A stretch of DNA of 64,000 nt, taken from positions 1 to 64,000 of the forward strand of contig NZ_CAJF01000014.1 in assembly GCF_000304335.1 (NCBI RefSeq), written 5' to 3'. The position numbers and the translations under genes were made by a program. This DNA is from Microbacterium yannicii PS01 (lineage in GTDB: Bacteria > Actinomycetota > Actinomycetes > Actinomycetales > Microbacteriaceae). Of this stretch, positions 37,526 through 47,894 are shown one piece after another (positions within the stretch are counted from its first letter, which is position 1; each line of letters opens with the position of its first letter). The notes under the pieces were generated by a model, which worked only from the letters and a program-made list of their open reading frames with translations, was not told the origin of the DNA and did no database searches.

Positions 37526-39518
37526 GTGTCTGACGCCGTGTCCTACCCCGCCGACGGGTTCGCCCTTTTCCCCGACCGATCCGTGGTCGCCCTCCGTGTC
37601 AACGGAGAGCTGAAGGATCTTGCGACGCAGGTCCACGAGACCGACGTGGTGGAACCGGTCGCCATCGACAGCCCGGATGGACTCGACATCCTCCGTCACT
37701 CGACCGCACATGTGCTGGCGCAGGCTGTTCAGCGCATCAACCCGCAGGCGAACCTCGGCATCGGGCCGCCGATCACCGACGGCTTCTACTACGACTTCGG
37801 GGTGGACCAGCCGTTCACGCCCGAGGACGTCAAGGCGATCGACAAGGAGATGCAGCGCATCGTCCGCGAGGGACAGCGCTTCGTGCGCCGCGTCGTGACC
37901 GATGAAGAGGCGCGTGTCGAGCTGGTCGACGAGCCGTTCAAGCTCGAGCTGATCGGTCTGAAGGGCGGCGCTGCGAAGACCGAGGGCGCCTCGGTCGAGG
38001 TCGGAGCCGGCGAGCTCACGATCTACGACAACGTCGACCGCGACGGCCAGACGGTCTGGAAGGACCTGTGTCGCGGACCCCACCTTCCCAACACCCGCAT
38101 GATCGGCAACGGCTGGTCGCTGCAGCGCATCGCCGGCGCGTACTGGCGAGGGAGCGAGAAGAACCCCCCAGCTGCAGCGCATCTACGGCACCGCCTGGCC
38201 GACCAAGGACGAGCTGCGGGCCTATCAGACCCGCCTCGAGGAGGCCGCGAAGCGCGACCACCGCAAGCTCGGCAAGGAGCTCGACCTGTTCTCGTTCCCG
38301 GACGAGATCGGCTCCGGCCTGTCTGTCTGGCATCCGCGCGGCGGCATCGTGCGGGGCGAGATGGAGCAGCACGCCCGCCGTCGCCACATCGAGGGCGGCT
38401 ACACCTACGTCTACACCCCGCACATCTCGAAGCAGGACCTGTTCCTGCAGTCCAATCACCTCGTCACCTACCGGGAGGGCATGTTCCCGCCCATCCATCT
38501 CGACGAGGAGCGCGACGAGAACGGCGAAGTGACCAAGCCGGGCGTCGACTACTACCTCAAGCCGATGAACTGCCCGATGCACATCCTGATCTACAAGGAG
38601 CGCGCACGCAGCTACCGCGATCTGCCGATGAGGCTCGCTGAGAACGGCACCGTCTATCGCAATGAGCTCTCGGGCGCCCTCCACGGGCTGACCCGCGTGC
38701 GCGGCTTCACGCAGGACGACTCGCACCTCTTCGTCACCCCGGACCAGCTCGAAGAGGAGACCACGCGGGTCCTCCAGTTCGTCATCTCGATGCTGCGCGA
38801 CTTCGGCCTCGAGGACTTCGAGCTCGAACTGTCGATGCGCGACGACGAGAAGGACAAGTGGATCGGCTCGGACGAGTTCTGGGAGTACTCGACGGATGCG
38901 CTGCGCAACGTCGCACTCGCCAGCGGACTCAAGCTGACCGAGGTGCCGGGCGAGGCGGCGTTCTACGGCCCGAAGATCGATCTGAAGACCCGTGACGCGA
39001 TCGGCCGCACCTGGCAGCTGTCGACTGTGCAGGTCGATCCGAACCTTCCCGAGCGCTTCGAGCTCGAGTACACCGATCGCGACGGCCAGAAGAAGCGGCC
39101 GATTATGATCCACCGCGCGCTGTTCGGCTCGATCGAGCGGTTCTTCGCGATCCTGCTCGAGCACTACGCCGGCGCGTTCCCCGTCTGGCTGTCGCCCGTG
39201 CAGGTCGTCGGCATCCCCGTCGCGGAGGAGTATGCCGACTACCTCGGCGAGGTCATCGCCCGACTGCAGTCCGAGGGAGTGCGGGCCGAGCTCGATCACT
39301 CCGACGATCGCATGCAGAAGAAGATCCGGACCCACGCCACCCAGAAGGTTCCCTTGCAGCTGATCGCGGGGGAGCAGGACCGTTCCGCCGGCACGGTCTC
39401 GTTCCGTTTCCGCGACGGCACGCAGGAGAACGGTGTTCCGATCGACGACGCGGTGCGCCGTGTCCGGGAGGCGATCGCCGCCCACACCCTCGTGAACACC
39501 GCGGAGGACTTCGCGTGA
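37526..39518 (+). CDS. thrS: Threonyl-tRNA synthetase, reading frame broken by a +1 frameshift
   Basis: About 664 residues when the shift is ignored. Visible parts are the TGS domain (about 1-65), the editing and SAD domains ([11 protein letters not shown] and CRGPHLPNT), the class II core with motif 2 [11 protein letters not shown] and [16 protein letters not shown], and the C-terminal anticodon-binding domain. The frame is lost at a run of six C at 38164-38169, where the expected [11 protein letters not shown] needs five. Both halves are otherwise intact and the enzyme is essential, so a one-base insertion error in the sequence is the simplest explanation. The GTG start has AGGAGA upstream. 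Confidence 0.92.
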
Positions 39519-40168
39519 GCAGCGACCCGCTCGCAGGAAGTCGCGGTCGCGAAGGTTCGGTTCCGGAGCGCGTCGACGGGGGCGTGAGAGACGTCGACGA
39601 GAGCCGGAGAGAGGCGCCGGATGCGGGTGCCGGCGAATCGACCCTGGTCGACGCGGCGACACTCGCCGGGGTGCCCGACGAGTTCCAGCGGCTGTGGACC
39701 CCGCACCGGATGGCGTACATCAAAGCCGGGCCCGAGGTCCTGCGGCACGAGTGCCCGTTCTGTGATGCACCGCGCAAGAGCGACGAGGACGGGCTCATCG
39801 TGTTCCGCGGGCGCACGGCCTATGCGCTGCTGAATCTGTTCCCCTACAACTCAGGACATCTGCTGGTCTGCCCGTACCGCCATATCGCGACCTACGATCA
39901 GGCGTCCGACGAAGAGGTCGCCGAGATCGGCGCCCTCACGCAGCAGGGCATGCGCGTGCTGCGTGAGGTCTCGCGGTGCGACGGGTTCAACATCGGCATG
40001 AACCAGGGCCATGTCGCCGGCGCCGGGGTCGACGAGCATCTGCACCAGCACATCGTGCCGCGGTGGGCGTCCGACGCGAACTTCTTCCCGATCATCGCCA
40101 AGACGAAGGCGCTGCCGCAGCTGCTCGGCGACGTCCGTCGGGCGGTGGCCGACGCCTGGCACGGCTGA
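39515..40168 (+). CDS. HIT domain protein (Ap4A phosphorylase-like)
   Basis: A 217-residue HIT-family nucleotide hydrolase or phosphorylase with the histidine triad HLHQHIVPR and the CPFC pair in [11 protein letters not shown]. The first 50 residues are a variable tail. The GTG start overlaps the thrS stop (GTGA). Mycobacterial Rv2613c, at the same position after thrS, is an Ap4A phosphorylase, so this gene may degrade Ap4A made by aminoacyl-tRNA synthetases. The order thrS-HIT is conserved in actinobacteria. Confidence 0.9.
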   Translation: MSSDPLAGSRGREGSVPERVDGGVRDVDESRREAPDAGAGESTLVDAATLAGVPDEFQRLWTPHRMAYIKAGPEVLRHECPFCDAPRKSDEDGLIVFRGRTAYALLNLFPYNSGHLLVCPYRHIATYDQASDEEVAEIGALTQQGMRVLREVSRCDGFNIGMNQGHVAGAGVDEHLHQHIVPRWASDANFFPIIAKTKALPQLLGDVRRAVADAWHG

Positions 40169-40234
40169 GCCCGGGAAGAGCGGATGCCGCACCCGCGGTT
40201 CGCGCGGAAGCGGCTCGAGCCGCCTCCTCCGGTG

Positions 40235-41086
40235 TCAGCGGACCTGCTGCACCGTGAACTGCATACGGGGGCTCGCGTAGGCCTCCTGCGACTCGACGAG
40301 CTGAAGCTCGCGCTCGCCCGAGGCGTGCGTCCGCTCGAGGAGGTCGAAGACGCTCGAGGTGGTGCGGGCCAGCGCGTCGGCGGCGTCCGCTGTGCGACGG
40401 TAGTGCGCGGTGAACAGCGCCGCGGTGACGTCTCCCGAGCCGTTCGCCTTCATCGGGATGTAGGGCGTCGCGATCAGCCACGCCCCTGCGTCGTTCACGG
40501 CCAGCATCTCGATCGTCTCGGGATCGCGGTCGGGGCGCTCGACGCTCGTCACCAGGACCGTGCCCGGCCCCGTCGCGCGGACCAGATCGACCGACTGCAG
40601 GGTGGATTCGAGCGTGTCGGGTGACGTGTCCGTGAGATACCCGAGCTCGAACTGGTTGGGGGTGATGATGTCGGCCGCCGGCACCACGCGATCACGGAGC
40701 AGGTCCGGGATCGCCGGGGCGACGAAGCACCCCGACTTCGCGTTGCCCATGACCGGGTCGCAGGCGTACACCGCGCCGGGATTGGCCTCCTTCACGCGAG
40801 CGACGGCATCGAGGATGACGTCCGCGATGCCCTCGCCGCCCTGATAGCCCGACAGCACGACGTCGATCTGCGGAAGGACGCCGCGCTCCTCGATGCCGAG
40901 GATGACGTCGCGCACGTCATCGGGGCTGATGAGCGGCCCTCGCCATGCGCCGTAGCCGGTGTGATTGGAGAAGTTCACGGTGTAGACCGGGAGCACCTCG
41001 ACGCCGATGCGCTGGAGAGGGAAGACGGCGGCGGAGTTGCCGACATGGCCGTACGCGACCGCGGACTGGATCGACAGGATCTTCAC
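40235..41086 (-). CDS. pdxY: Pyridoxal kinase
   Basis: A 283-residue PfkB/ribokinase-type vitamin B6 kinase. The N-terminus ILSIQSAVAYGHVGNSAAVFPLQ and the YACDPVMGN segment are typical of PdxY. The catalytic anion-hole motif is MKANGSGDVTAALF. It phosphorylates pyridoxal salvaged from outside. The GTG start is close to the true N-terminus of the family. The gene lies 7 bases after the pdxR-like regulator in the same direction, giving a salvage arm next to the pdxST synthesis arm. Confidence 0.9.
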   Translation of the reverse strand: MKILSIQSAVAYGHVGNSAAVFPLQRIGVEVLPVYTVNFSNHTGYGAWRGPLISPDDVRDVILGIEERGVLPQIDVVLSGYQGGEGIADVILDAVARVKEANPGAVYACDPVMGNAKSGCFVAPAIPDLLRDRVVPAADIITPNQFELGYLTDTSPDTLESTLQSVDLVRATGPGTVLVTSVERPDRDPETIEMLAVNDAGAWLIATPYIPMKANGSGDVTAALFTAHYRRTADAADALARTTSSVFDLLERTHASGERELQLVESQEAYASPRMQFTVQQVR

Positions 41087-41093
41087 CGCTCGA

Positions 41094-42449
41094 TCATCCC
41101 ACCTCGGCGGGCGCCGGTCGTCCGTGCGAGGCCTGCACGGCGGCACCGATATCGGTCGCGAGCTGCTCGGCGTCGTCGTCATCGAGATCGTGCACCGTCA
41201 GGCGGAGGCGGTGAGAAGGGCCGGCGCCGGCCACCTGGAAGTCGTCGCCGCTGCGGGCGAGCCAGCCCCGGCGCATCAGCCGCTCCGAGACGCTGCGCGC
41301 CGGGACGGGCAGATCGACCCACAGATTCAGGCCGTCCCCGATCCGGGTGGCGATACCGCGCGCCGCCAGGCGATCCGCGAAAGCGGCGTTCCGCGCGGCG
41401 TAGTGCACGCCGGCCCGCTCGATCGCGGCGAGCACCTCCGGATCGGTGACCATCGCGAGCACCAGTCGCTGGAGGAGGTGGCTCACCCAGGTGGTGCCGG
41501 GTGTCAGCCGCATCGCGAGTCGCTGCGCGGTCTCGGGATCCGAGGCCGTCACCGCGAGGCACATGTCGGGTCCGAGGAACTTGGACACCGACCGGATGAG
41601 GGCCCACCGCCGGTGATCGGGACCGATCAGCGAGTGAAAGGGCTGCTGCGACAGCAGGGAGAAGTGATCGTCCTCGATCACCAGCACGTAGGGATGCTCG
41701 CGCAGCACCGATCGCAGGTCGCGCGCGCGGTCCGCGGACAGGCTCGCGCCGGTCGGGTTCTGCGCTCGCGGCGTGCACACCACCGCTCGGACGCCCTGGG
41801 CGAGCGCAGCTCGCAGGCCCTCGACCGTCATGCCCTCGTCGTCGACCGGCACCGCCACCGGGCGGTATCCGCCGAGCCGCACGGTGTGCATGCTGGTGAG
41901 GAAGCAGGGGTCCTCCAGCGCGACCCCGTCGTCGCGCGTGAGCGCCTGCGCCAGAAGCCTCTCGACGGCATCGGCGGCGCCGCTCGTGATCGTCAGTCGC
42001 ATCGGGCCGGCCCCGCCGAGGTCTTCGCTCATCCAGCGGTGCGCCCACTGCTCCAGACCGGGGTCGATCACCGGCTCGCCGTACAGCACGGGCCGGCCTG
42101 CCATACCGGCGAGCGCCCGGGACGGGTCGGGGATGAGGTCGGGGTCGGGATTGCCCGTGCCCACATCACGCAGCACGCTGTCGGCGGCGAAGCCCTCCTG
42201 CGCCACGGGCGATCGGCCGGCGACCCGCGTGCCGCCACGGCCGAGGGTCACGACGACGCCCGTCTGCGTGAGCTGCCGGTACGCCGCCACCGCGGTGTTG
42301 CGATTGATCCCCAGGCTTTCGGCGAGGGTGCGCACCGGGGGAAGCGAGTCACCGGCCCGCAGCGCGCCGCGGTCGATGAGCTGTCGCAGGCTGTCGGCGA
42401 TCTCACTGGCCGTCCGACCGCTGATTCCGAGGTTCATGTCACCGTCCAT
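41094..42449 (-). CDS. pdxR: MocR/PdxR-type transcriptional regulator
   Basis: A 451-residue GntR-family regulator fused to an aminotransferase-like domain. The winged helix-turn-helix is at about 10-75 (SLPPVRTLAESLGINRNTAVAAYRQL). The fold-type I domain follows, with the PLP-lysine segment SVSKFLGPDMCLAV. In related bacteria PdxR senses PLP and activates pdxST. Here it is divergent from pdxST and leads pdxY, supporting control of B6 supply. The start is uncertain by 4 codons (ATG at 42449 or 42437). A TACACT -10 close to the first ATG favours it. Confidence 0.87.
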   Translation of the reverse strand: MDGDMNLGISGRTASEIADSLRQLIDRGALRAGDSLPPVRTLAESLGINRNTAVAAYRQLTQTGVVVTLGRGGTRVAGRSPVAQEGFAADSVLRDVGTGNPDPDLIPDPSRALAGMAGRPVLYGEPVIDPGLEQWAHRWMSEDLGGAGPMRLTITSGAADAVERLLAQALTRDDGVALEDPCFLTSMHTVRLGGYRPVAVPVDDEGMTVEGLRAALAQGVRAVVCTPRAQNPTGASLSADRARDLRSVLREHPYVLVIEDDHFSLLSQQPFHSLIGPDHRRWALIRSVSKFLGPDMCLAVTASDPETAQRLAMRLTPGTTWVSHLLQRLVLAMVTDPEVLAAIERAGVHYAARNAAFADRLAARGIATRIGDGLNLWVDLPVPARSVSERLMRRGWLARSGDDFQVAGAGPSHRLRLTVHDLDDDDAEQLATDIGAAVQASHGRPAPAEVG

Positions 42450-42485
42450 CGCCTTCCCGAGTGTAGGCCCGGTACATGCTATCTT

Positions 42486-42499
42486 TTGGCCTAGGTCAA
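42486..42499. promoter_or_regulatory. Palindrome in the pdxR-pdxS intergenic region, probable operator
   Basis: A 14-bp palindrome centred on CCTAGG with 6 of 7 pairs matching, between the divergent pdxR and pdxS. It lies 37 bases from the pdxR start and 59 bases from pdxS. It is the best candidate for a PdxR binding site. Confidence 0.5.
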
Positions 42500-42557
42500 T
42501 CGCCCGATTTGTCCGCTCTGCCGCGCCGCGTGGCGCGTCCTCCGAAGGGAAGACCCT

Positions 42558-43448
42558 GTGACCACTGCCGACACCGGAACCAGCCGCGTCAAGCGCGGCC
42601 TCGCCGAGATGCTGAAGGGCGGCGTCATCATGGACGTCGTCACGGCGGAGCAGGCCAAGATCGCCGAGGACGCGGGCGCTGTGGCTGTCATGGCGCTGGA
42701 GCGCGTTCCCGCCGACATCCGTGCGCAGGGCGGTGTGTCTCGGATGAGCGACCCCGACATGATCGACAGCATCATCGAGTCCGTCTCCATCCCGGTCATG
42801 GCGAAGGCGCGCATCGGGCACTTCGTCGAGGCGCAGGTGCTGCAGGAGCTCGGCGTCGACTACATCGACGAGTCGGAGGTGCTCTCGCCCGCCGACTACG
42901 TCAACCACATCGACAAGTGGAACTTCACCGTGCCGTTCGTGTGCGGCGCCACGCACCTGGGCGAGGCGCTGCGTCGCATCAACGAGGGTGCCGCCATGAT
43001 CAGGTCCAAGGGCGAGGCCGGCACCGGCGACGTCTCGGAGGCGACCAAGCACATCCGCAAGATCACGGGTGAGATCAACGCGCTGCGCTCGATGTCGAAG
43101 GACGAGCTGTACGTCGCCGCGAAGGAGCTGCAGGCTCCGTACGACCTCGTCGCCGAGGTCGCCGCGACCGGCACGCTGCCCGTCGTCCTGTTCGTCGCCG
43201 GAGGCGTCGCGACGCCCGCCGACGCGGCGATGATGATGCAGATGGGCGCGGACGGCGTATTCGTCGGCTCGGGGATCTTCAAGTCCGGCAATCCCGCCCA
43301 GCGCGCGGCGGCCATCGTGAAGGCCACGACGTTCTACGACGACGCCGCAGTGATCGCCGAGGTCTCGCGCGGTCTGGGTGAGGCGATGGTGGGCATCAAC
43401 GTGGCCGACCTGGCCGCGCCGCACCGACTCGCCGAGCGCGGCTGGTGA
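42558..43448 (+). CDS. pdxS: Pyridoxal 5'-phosphate synthase, lyase subunit PdxS
   Basis: A 296-residue (beta/alpha)8 barrel that makes PLP from ribose 5-phosphate, glyceraldehyde 3-phosphate and ammonia. Conserved segments are [30 protein letters not shown], the lysine region [13 protein letters not shown] and [14 protein letters not shown]. The C-terminus is typical. The GTG start has GAAGGGAAG upstream. The stop overlaps pdxT by 4 bases. Confidence 0.98.
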   Translation: MTTADTGTSRVKRGLAEMLKGGVIMDVVTAEQAKIAEDAGAVAVMALERVPADIRAQGGVSRMSDPDMIDSIIESVSIPVMAKARIGHFVEAQVLQELGVDYIDESEVLSPADYVNHIDKWNFTVPFVCGATHLGEALRRINEGAAMIRSKGEAGTGDVSEATKHIRKITGEINALRSMSKDELYVAAKELQAPYDLVAEVAATGTLPVVLFVAGGVATPADAAMMMQMGADGVFVGSGIFKSGNPAQRAAAIVKATTFYDDAAVIAEVSRGLGEAMVGINVADLAAPHRLAERGW

Positions 43449-44047
43449 CCTCGACGCGGCCCCGCGTCGGGGTCCTCGCCCTGCAGGGCGACGTGCGCGA
43501 GCACGCGCGCGTTCTCGCCGGGCTGGGCGCCGACGTGGGCCTCGTGCGGCGGCCCCGGGAGCTGGCCGACGTGGACGGGCTGGTGATCCCCGGTGGCGAA
43601 TCGAGCGTGATCGACAAGCTCTCGCGTTCATTCGGGATGCGTGAGCCCGTTCGCGACGCCATCGCCTCAGGACTCCCGGTCTTCGGGACGTGCGCCGGAC
43701 TGATCCTGCTCGCCGACCGCATCACCGACGGGATCGAGGGGCAGCAGACGTTCGGCGGCCTGGATGCGACGGTGCGTCGCAACGCGTTCGGCAGTCAGGT
43801 CGACTCGTTCGAGGTGGACCTCGATGTGCCGGCGCTCGGCGCACCGCCGGTGCACGCCGCGTTCATCCGCGCACCGCGGGTCGAGCAGGTCGGGCCGGGG
43901 GTCGAGACCCTGGCGACGCTCGTGGACGGCGACATCGTCGCCGTCCGGCAGGGCGCCCTCCTCGGCACGGCCTTCCACCCGGAGGTGACCGGCGAGCACC
44001 GGTTCCACCGGATGTTCCTCGACATGGTCGAGCAGCGCGCGGCCTGA
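43445..44047 (+). CDS. pdxT: Pyridoxal 5'-phosphate synthase, glutaminase subunit PdxT
   Basis: A 200-residue class I glutaminase that supplies ammonia to PdxS. The catalytic cysteine is in [12 protein letters not shown], and the His/Glu pair is in [13 protein letters not shown]. The N-terminal [13 protein letters not shown] and [12 protein letters not shown] are typical. Its start is coupled to the pdxS stop (GTGA). Confidence 0.97.
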   Translation: MTSTRPRVGVLALQGDVREHARVLAGLGADVGLVRRPRELADVDGLVIPGGESSVIDKLSRSFGMREPVRDAIASGLPVFGTCAGLILLADRITDGIEGQQTFGGLDATVRRNAFGSQVDSFEVDLDVPALGAPPVHAAFIRAPRVEQVGPGVETLATLVDGDIVAVRQGALLGTAFHPEVTGEHRFHRMFLDMVEQRAA

Positions 44048-44190
44048 CCGACGCCGCCGTCCGCGCAGCCGCGGTGGAGTCGACGAGGAGGGCGCTCGGC
44101 GCTGTCTTAGAATGGTCTGCCGGCAGCAGCCGCGCCGACCCGGCCACCGCGGGCCGCGCACGAGCCGCCGAACAGGATTACAGGAGGACC

Positions 44191-44952
44191 ATGTCCGGGC
44201 ATTCCAAGTGGGCGACGACCAAGCACAAGAAGGCCGTCATCGACGCGCGCCGTGCCAAGTCGTTCGCCAAGCTCATCAAGAACATCGAGGTCGCCGCGAA
44301 GATCGGCGGCGCCGACCTGTCGGGCAACCCGACCCTGTACGACGCCGTGCAGAAGGCCAAGAAGACATCGGTCCCCAATGACAACATCGACCGCGCGATC
44401 AAGCGCGGCGCGGGGATCGGCGGCGAGGCCGTCGAGTACACCTCGATCATGTACGAGGGGTACGGGCCCAACGGCGTGGCCCTCATGATCGAGTGCCTCA
44501 CCGACAACAAGAACCGTGCCGCCGCCGAGGTGCGCACCGCGCTGACCCGCAACGGCGGCAGCCTCGCCGATCCCGGCAGTGTCGCCTACAACTTCACGCG
44601 CAAGGGCGTCATCGTCGTCTCGGGCGAGGGCACCACCGAGGACGACGTCATGATGGCGGTCCTCGAGGCCGGCGCCGAGGAGGTCGAGTCCCACCCGCAG
44701 GGGTTCGAGGTCGTCACCGAGGCCTCGGATCTGGTGACGGTGCGAAGCGCGCTGCAGGACGCCGGAATCGACTACGAGTCCGCCGACGTGGAATTCGTCC
44801 CGAACCTCAAGGTCGAGGTCGACGCCGACACGGCGCGCAAGGTCTTCCGCCTCATCGACGCCCTCGAGGACAGCGACGACGTGCAGAACGTCTACAGCAA
44901 CTTCGACCTTAGCGCCGAGGTGCAGGCCGAGCTGGAGAGCGAAGAGGACTGA
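44191..44952 (+). CDS. yebC: YebC/PmpR family protein
   Basis: A 253-residue protein of the YebC/TACO1 family. The N-terminal [21 protein letters not shown] and [20 protein letters not shown] are diagnostic. Recent work links bacterial members to translation of difficult peptides, and others act as regulators. AGGAGG precedes the ATG. A TAGAAT -10 is seen at 44108-44113, about 75 bases before the start. It lies between pdxT and ruvC as in most actinobacteria. Confidence 0.97.
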   Translation: MSGHSKWATTKHKKAVIDARRAKSFAKLIKNIEVAAKIGGADLSGNPTLYDAVQKAKKTSVPNDNIDRAIKRGAGIGGEAVEYTSIMYEGYGPNGVALMIECLTDNKNRAAAEVRTALTRNGGSLADPGSVAYNFTRKGVIVVSGEGTTEDDVMMAVLEAGAEEVESHPQGFEVVTEASDLVTVRSALQDAGIDYESADVEFVPNLKVEVDADTARKVFRLIDALEDSDDVQNVYSNFDLSAEVQAELESEED

Positions 44953-45021
44953 GCGTCCACCTCTGCCGCCTCCGGGGCGCGCCTGGCCGAGGCATCCTTC
45001 GTGCTGGCCTAACGTGAGGGA

Positions 45022-45600
45022 GTGGCCAACGGATCCTCCCGCCCGACGCTTCGCGTGCTCGGCATCGACCCGGGTCTGACGCGCTGCGGCGTGGGGGTCG
45101 TGGACGTCGCGCCGGACCGGTCCGCCCGCCTGGTGCACGTGGGTGTCGTGCGCTCCGAGCCGCACGCGCCGATCGAGGAGCGCCTCGCCGTGATCGCATC
45201 GGGCCTGCGCGCCGTCATCGAGGCGCACGGACCCGACGTCGTCGCCGTCGAGCGCGTGTTCGCCCAGCACAACCGGGCCACGGTCATGGGCACTGCGCAG
45301 GCGAGCGGGATCGCACTGCTGGTGGCGGGGGAGCGCGGTCTTCCCGCGGCGACGCACACGCCTTCCGAGGTCAAGGCGGCGATCACCGGGTACGGCTCCG
45401 CCGACAAGCGGCAGGTGCAGACGATGGTCGCGCGGGTGCTGCGTCTGGACGCCCTCCCGCAGCCGGCCGATGCGGCTGACGCGCTGGCCCTCGCCCTGTG
45501 CCACGCCTGGCGCGGCGGGGCGACGCCGGCCGCGGCATCCGGTCCGCTCACGCCCGCTCAGCGCGCCTGGGCCGACGCCGAGCGCCTCTCCCGGCGGTGA
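45022..45600 (+). CDS. ruvC: Holliday junction resolvase RuvC
   Basis: A 192-residue RNase H-fold resolvase that nicks Holliday junctions. Acidic active-site residues are in LGIDPGLTRCG, VAVERVF and the C-terminal DAADALALALCH. The GTG start is 6 bases after TAACGT (45010-45015), so it may be leaderless, although GAGGGA could also act as a ribosome binding site. It is followed by ruvA and ruvB. Confidence 0.96.
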   Translation: MANGSSRPTLRVLGIDPGLTRCGVGVVDVAPDRSARLVHVGVVRSEPHAPIEERLAVIASGLRAVIEAHGPDVVAVERVFAQHNRATVMGTAQASGIALLVAGERGLPAATHTPSEVKAAITGYGSADKRQVQTMVARVLRLDALPQPADAADALALALCHAWRGGATPAAASGPLTPAQRAWADAERLSRR

Positions 45601-45660
45601 CCGACGCCTCCCACGCGTGTCGCTCGAACAAACGTCCGAACCGACTCGTAGGCTGATCGC

Positions 45661-46287
45661 ATGATCTCGTCAGTCCGGGGCACCGCCGTGCATGTCGATG
45701 CCGACTCGGTCGTCGTCGAGGTCGGGGGCGTGGGCCTTCATGTTGCCGTCACCCCTCAGGTGGCGCGCGCCACCCACGTCGGGGAGCAGGTGCTGCTCCA
45801 CACCACGCTCATCGTCCGCGAAGACGCCCTGTCCCTCTTCGGCTTCGAATCGCGCGAAGAGCTGGCGGTCTTCTCGCAGCTTCTCGGAGTGACGGGCGTC
45901 GGCCCCAAGTCGGCTCTGGGCGTTCTCGCGACGCTCACGGTCCCGCAGATCGCCGATGCCGTCGAAGCCGACGACGACGCGCCGTTCCGGCGGGTCTCGG
46001 GCATCGGGCCCAAGACGGCCAAGCTCATCGTGGTCCAGCTCACCGGCAAGATCGCGGCGACGCGCACCGCGGTGAGCGGGGGAGCGGATGCCGGTGCCGC
46101 CGCCTCCGTGCCGGCCCAGGTCGTGCAGGCCCTCGTCGGTCTCGGCTGGTCCGAGCGCGTCGCGGCCGAGGCCGTCGAGGACGCCGCGGCCGACGCCCCG
46201 GACCACGATCGCGGCTCCGTTCCCGCCCTGCTCCGGCTGACGCTGGCCGCGCTCGGCCCGGCACGGAAGGAGCCGGTGCGTGGCTGA
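45661..46287 (+). CDS. ruvA: Holliday junction branch migration protein RuvA
   Basis: A 208-residue RuvA. The N-terminal OB fold has [10 protein letters not shown], the helix-hairpin-helix domain has [16 protein letters not shown] and [17 protein letters not shown], and the C-terminal RuvB-binding domain begins near 150 ([19 protein letters not shown]). A TAGGCT -10 sits 6 bases before the ATG. The ruvB start overlaps its 3' end by 8 bases. Confidence 0.96.
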   Translation: MISSVRGTAVHVDADSVVVEVGGVGLHVAVTPQVARATHVGEQVLLHTTLIVREDALSLFGFESREELAVFSQLLGVTGVGPKSALGVLATLTVPQIADAVEADDDAPFRRVSGIGPKTAKLIVVQLTGKIAATRTAVSGGADAGAAASVPAQVVQALVGLGWSERVAAEAVEDAAADAPDHDRGSVPALLRLTLAALGPARKEPVRG

Positions 46288-47308
46288 CGTCCGCGAGACG
46301 GCCGAGCCCGTCGACGAGACCGAGCTCGCGATCGAGGGGGCGCTCCGCCCGGCCTCGCTCGCCGAATTCGTCGGCCAGCAGAAGGTGCGCGGCCAGCTGC
46401 AGCTGCTGCTCGATGCCGCCCGCATCCAGCAGCGCCCCGCCGACCACATCCTCCTCTCGGGTCCTCCGGGGCTCGGCAAGACGACGCTGGCGATGATCGT
46501 CGCGCACGAGAGCAACCGTCCGCTGCGGCTGTCGAGCGGGCCGGCGATCCAGCACGCCGGAGACCTGGCCGCCCTCCTTTCGAGCCTCACTCCGGGCGAG
46601 GTGCTGTTCATCGACGAGGTGCACCGGATGGCGCGGTCGGCCGAAGAGATGCTGTACCTCGCCATGGAGGATTTCCGGATCGACATCATGGTCGGCAAGG
46701 GGGCGGGGGCGACGAGCATCCCCCTCGATCTCGCGCCGTTCACCCTCGTGGGCGCCACGACGCGCTCGGGGATGCTTCCCAACCCGCTCCGCGACCGGTT
46801 CGGGTTCACCGCCCATCTCGAGTACTACGAGCCCGAAGAGCTCGAGCGGGTCATCGAGCGCTCCGCGGCGATGCTGGGCGTCTCCGTCCCACCCGGACCG
46901 CGGGCCGAGATCGCGCGGCGTTCACGCGGCACGCCACGGATCGCGAACCGGCTCCTGCGCCGTGTGCGCGACTACAGCATCGTGCATGGCAACGGCCGAG
47001 CCGCCGACGCGGCGATCGTCGACGCCGCGCTCGACCTGTACGACGTCGACGCCATCGGCCTGGATCGGCTCGACCGGGCCGTCCTGGACGCGCTCGTCCG
47101 TCGTTTCCGTGGCGGTCCGGTCGGACTCGGCACCCTCGCGGTGACGGTCGGTGAAGAGGCCGACACGATCGAGTCGGTCGTCGAGCCGTACCTCGTGCGC
47201 ATCGGGTTCATCGGACGCACCCCGCGCGGCCGCGTGGCCATGCCCGAGGCGTACGCGCACCTCGGGGTCGCCTCGGCCGAATCGGTGCTGGGATTCGATG
47301 ACCTATAA
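46280..47308 (+). CDS. ruvB: Holliday junction DNA helicase RuvB
   Basis: A 342-residue AAA+ motor for branch migration. Walker A is [13 protein letters not shown], Walker B is [10 protein letters not shown], sensor 1 is [11 protein letters not shown], and the C-terminal winged helix has [17 protein letters not shown]. The GTG start lies inside ruvA. The perfect TATAAT of the yajC promoter overlaps its stop codon. Confidence 0.98.
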   Translation: MADVRETAEPVDETELAIEGALRPASLAEFVGQQKVRGQLQLLLDAARIQQRPADHILLSGPPGLGKTTLAMIVAHESNRPLRLSSGPAIQHAGDLAALLSSLTPGEVLFIDEVHRMARSAEEMLYLAMEDFRIDIMVGKGAGATSIPLDLAPFTLVGATTRSGMLPNPLRDRFGFTAHLEYYEPEELERVIERSAAMLGVSVPPGPRAEIARRSRGTPRIANRLLRRVRDYSIVHGNGRAADAAIVDAALDLYDVDAIGLDRLDRAVLDALVRRFRGGPVGLGTLAVTVGEEADTIESVVEPYLVRIGFIGRTPRGRVAMPEAYAHLGVASAESVLGFDDL

Positions 47309-47309
47309 T
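47304..47309 (+). promoter_or_regulatory. -10 box of the yajC-secDF promoter
   Basis: A consensus TATAAT overlapping the ruvB stop, 81 bases before yajC. The -35 region is poor. It separates secretion genes from the ruv operon. Confidence 0.55.
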
Positions 47310-47390
47310 CGCTGGAGGCTTTCGCCCACCTCCCTCTTGCAAGGCAGCGCCGCCCTGGCGCGTGCCTGACCCGAAAGGTCTCTCGCCTCC

Positions 47391-47849
47391 ATGGACATCG
47401 CTGCCTTCTTGAGCAACTACGGCCTCATCATCCTTCTGGTCGTGCTCCTCGTCTTCATGTTCTGGAGCTCGCGCCGCCGGATGCAGAAGCAGAAGCTCGA
47501 GCAGGAGGCGAAGGCCCGTCAGACCGTGCCCGGGGCCGAGGTGCTGCTGCAGGGCGGTCTGTACGGCACGATCGTGGCCTACGACCCCGACAACCTGGAC
47601 CAGCCGGCCATCGTCGAGCTCGCGCCCGGTGTCGAGATCAAGGTCCACAGCCAGGCCATCCTCCGCATCGTCGAGCCGACCACCGGCACTGTCACCGAGG
47701 ACGAGTTCCTCGCCGCCGAGGAGAGCCACGCCGAGTACGCCGAGGGTGTCGCCAACGGCGACATCACGTCGATCAGCGACGATCACCACGCGACCCGTAA
47801 GGACGAGATCGACCCGGACGCCGAGCCCGGCTCGAAGTCTCGCGACTGA
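47391..47849 (+). CDS. yajC: Preprotein translocase subunit YajC
   Basis: A 152-residue YajC with one N-terminal membrane segment (about 9-25) and the typical RRMQKQKLEQEAKARQTVPGAEVLLQGGLYGTI segment. The acidic C-terminal tail is longer than in E. coli. YajC joins SecD and SecF in the accessory translocon. It is followed by secD and secF in one operon. Confidence 0.94.
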   Translation: MDIAAFLSNYGLIILLVVLLVFMFWSSRRRMQKQKLEQEAKARQTVPGAEVLLQGGLYGTIVAYDPDNLDQPAIVELAPGVEIKVHSQAILRIVEPTTGTVTEDEFLAAEESHAEYAEGVANGDITSISDDHHATRKDEIDPDAEPGSKSRD

Positions 47850-47894
47850 TCGTCTGACCGACCGCCCGCGAGGGCATCTCCAGAAAGCGAAGAC

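Noticed and set aside
38164..38169. Programmed ribosomal frameshifting in thrS
   Set aside because: No stimulatory structure or need for two products is known for thrS, and two unrelated genes nearby have similar defects.
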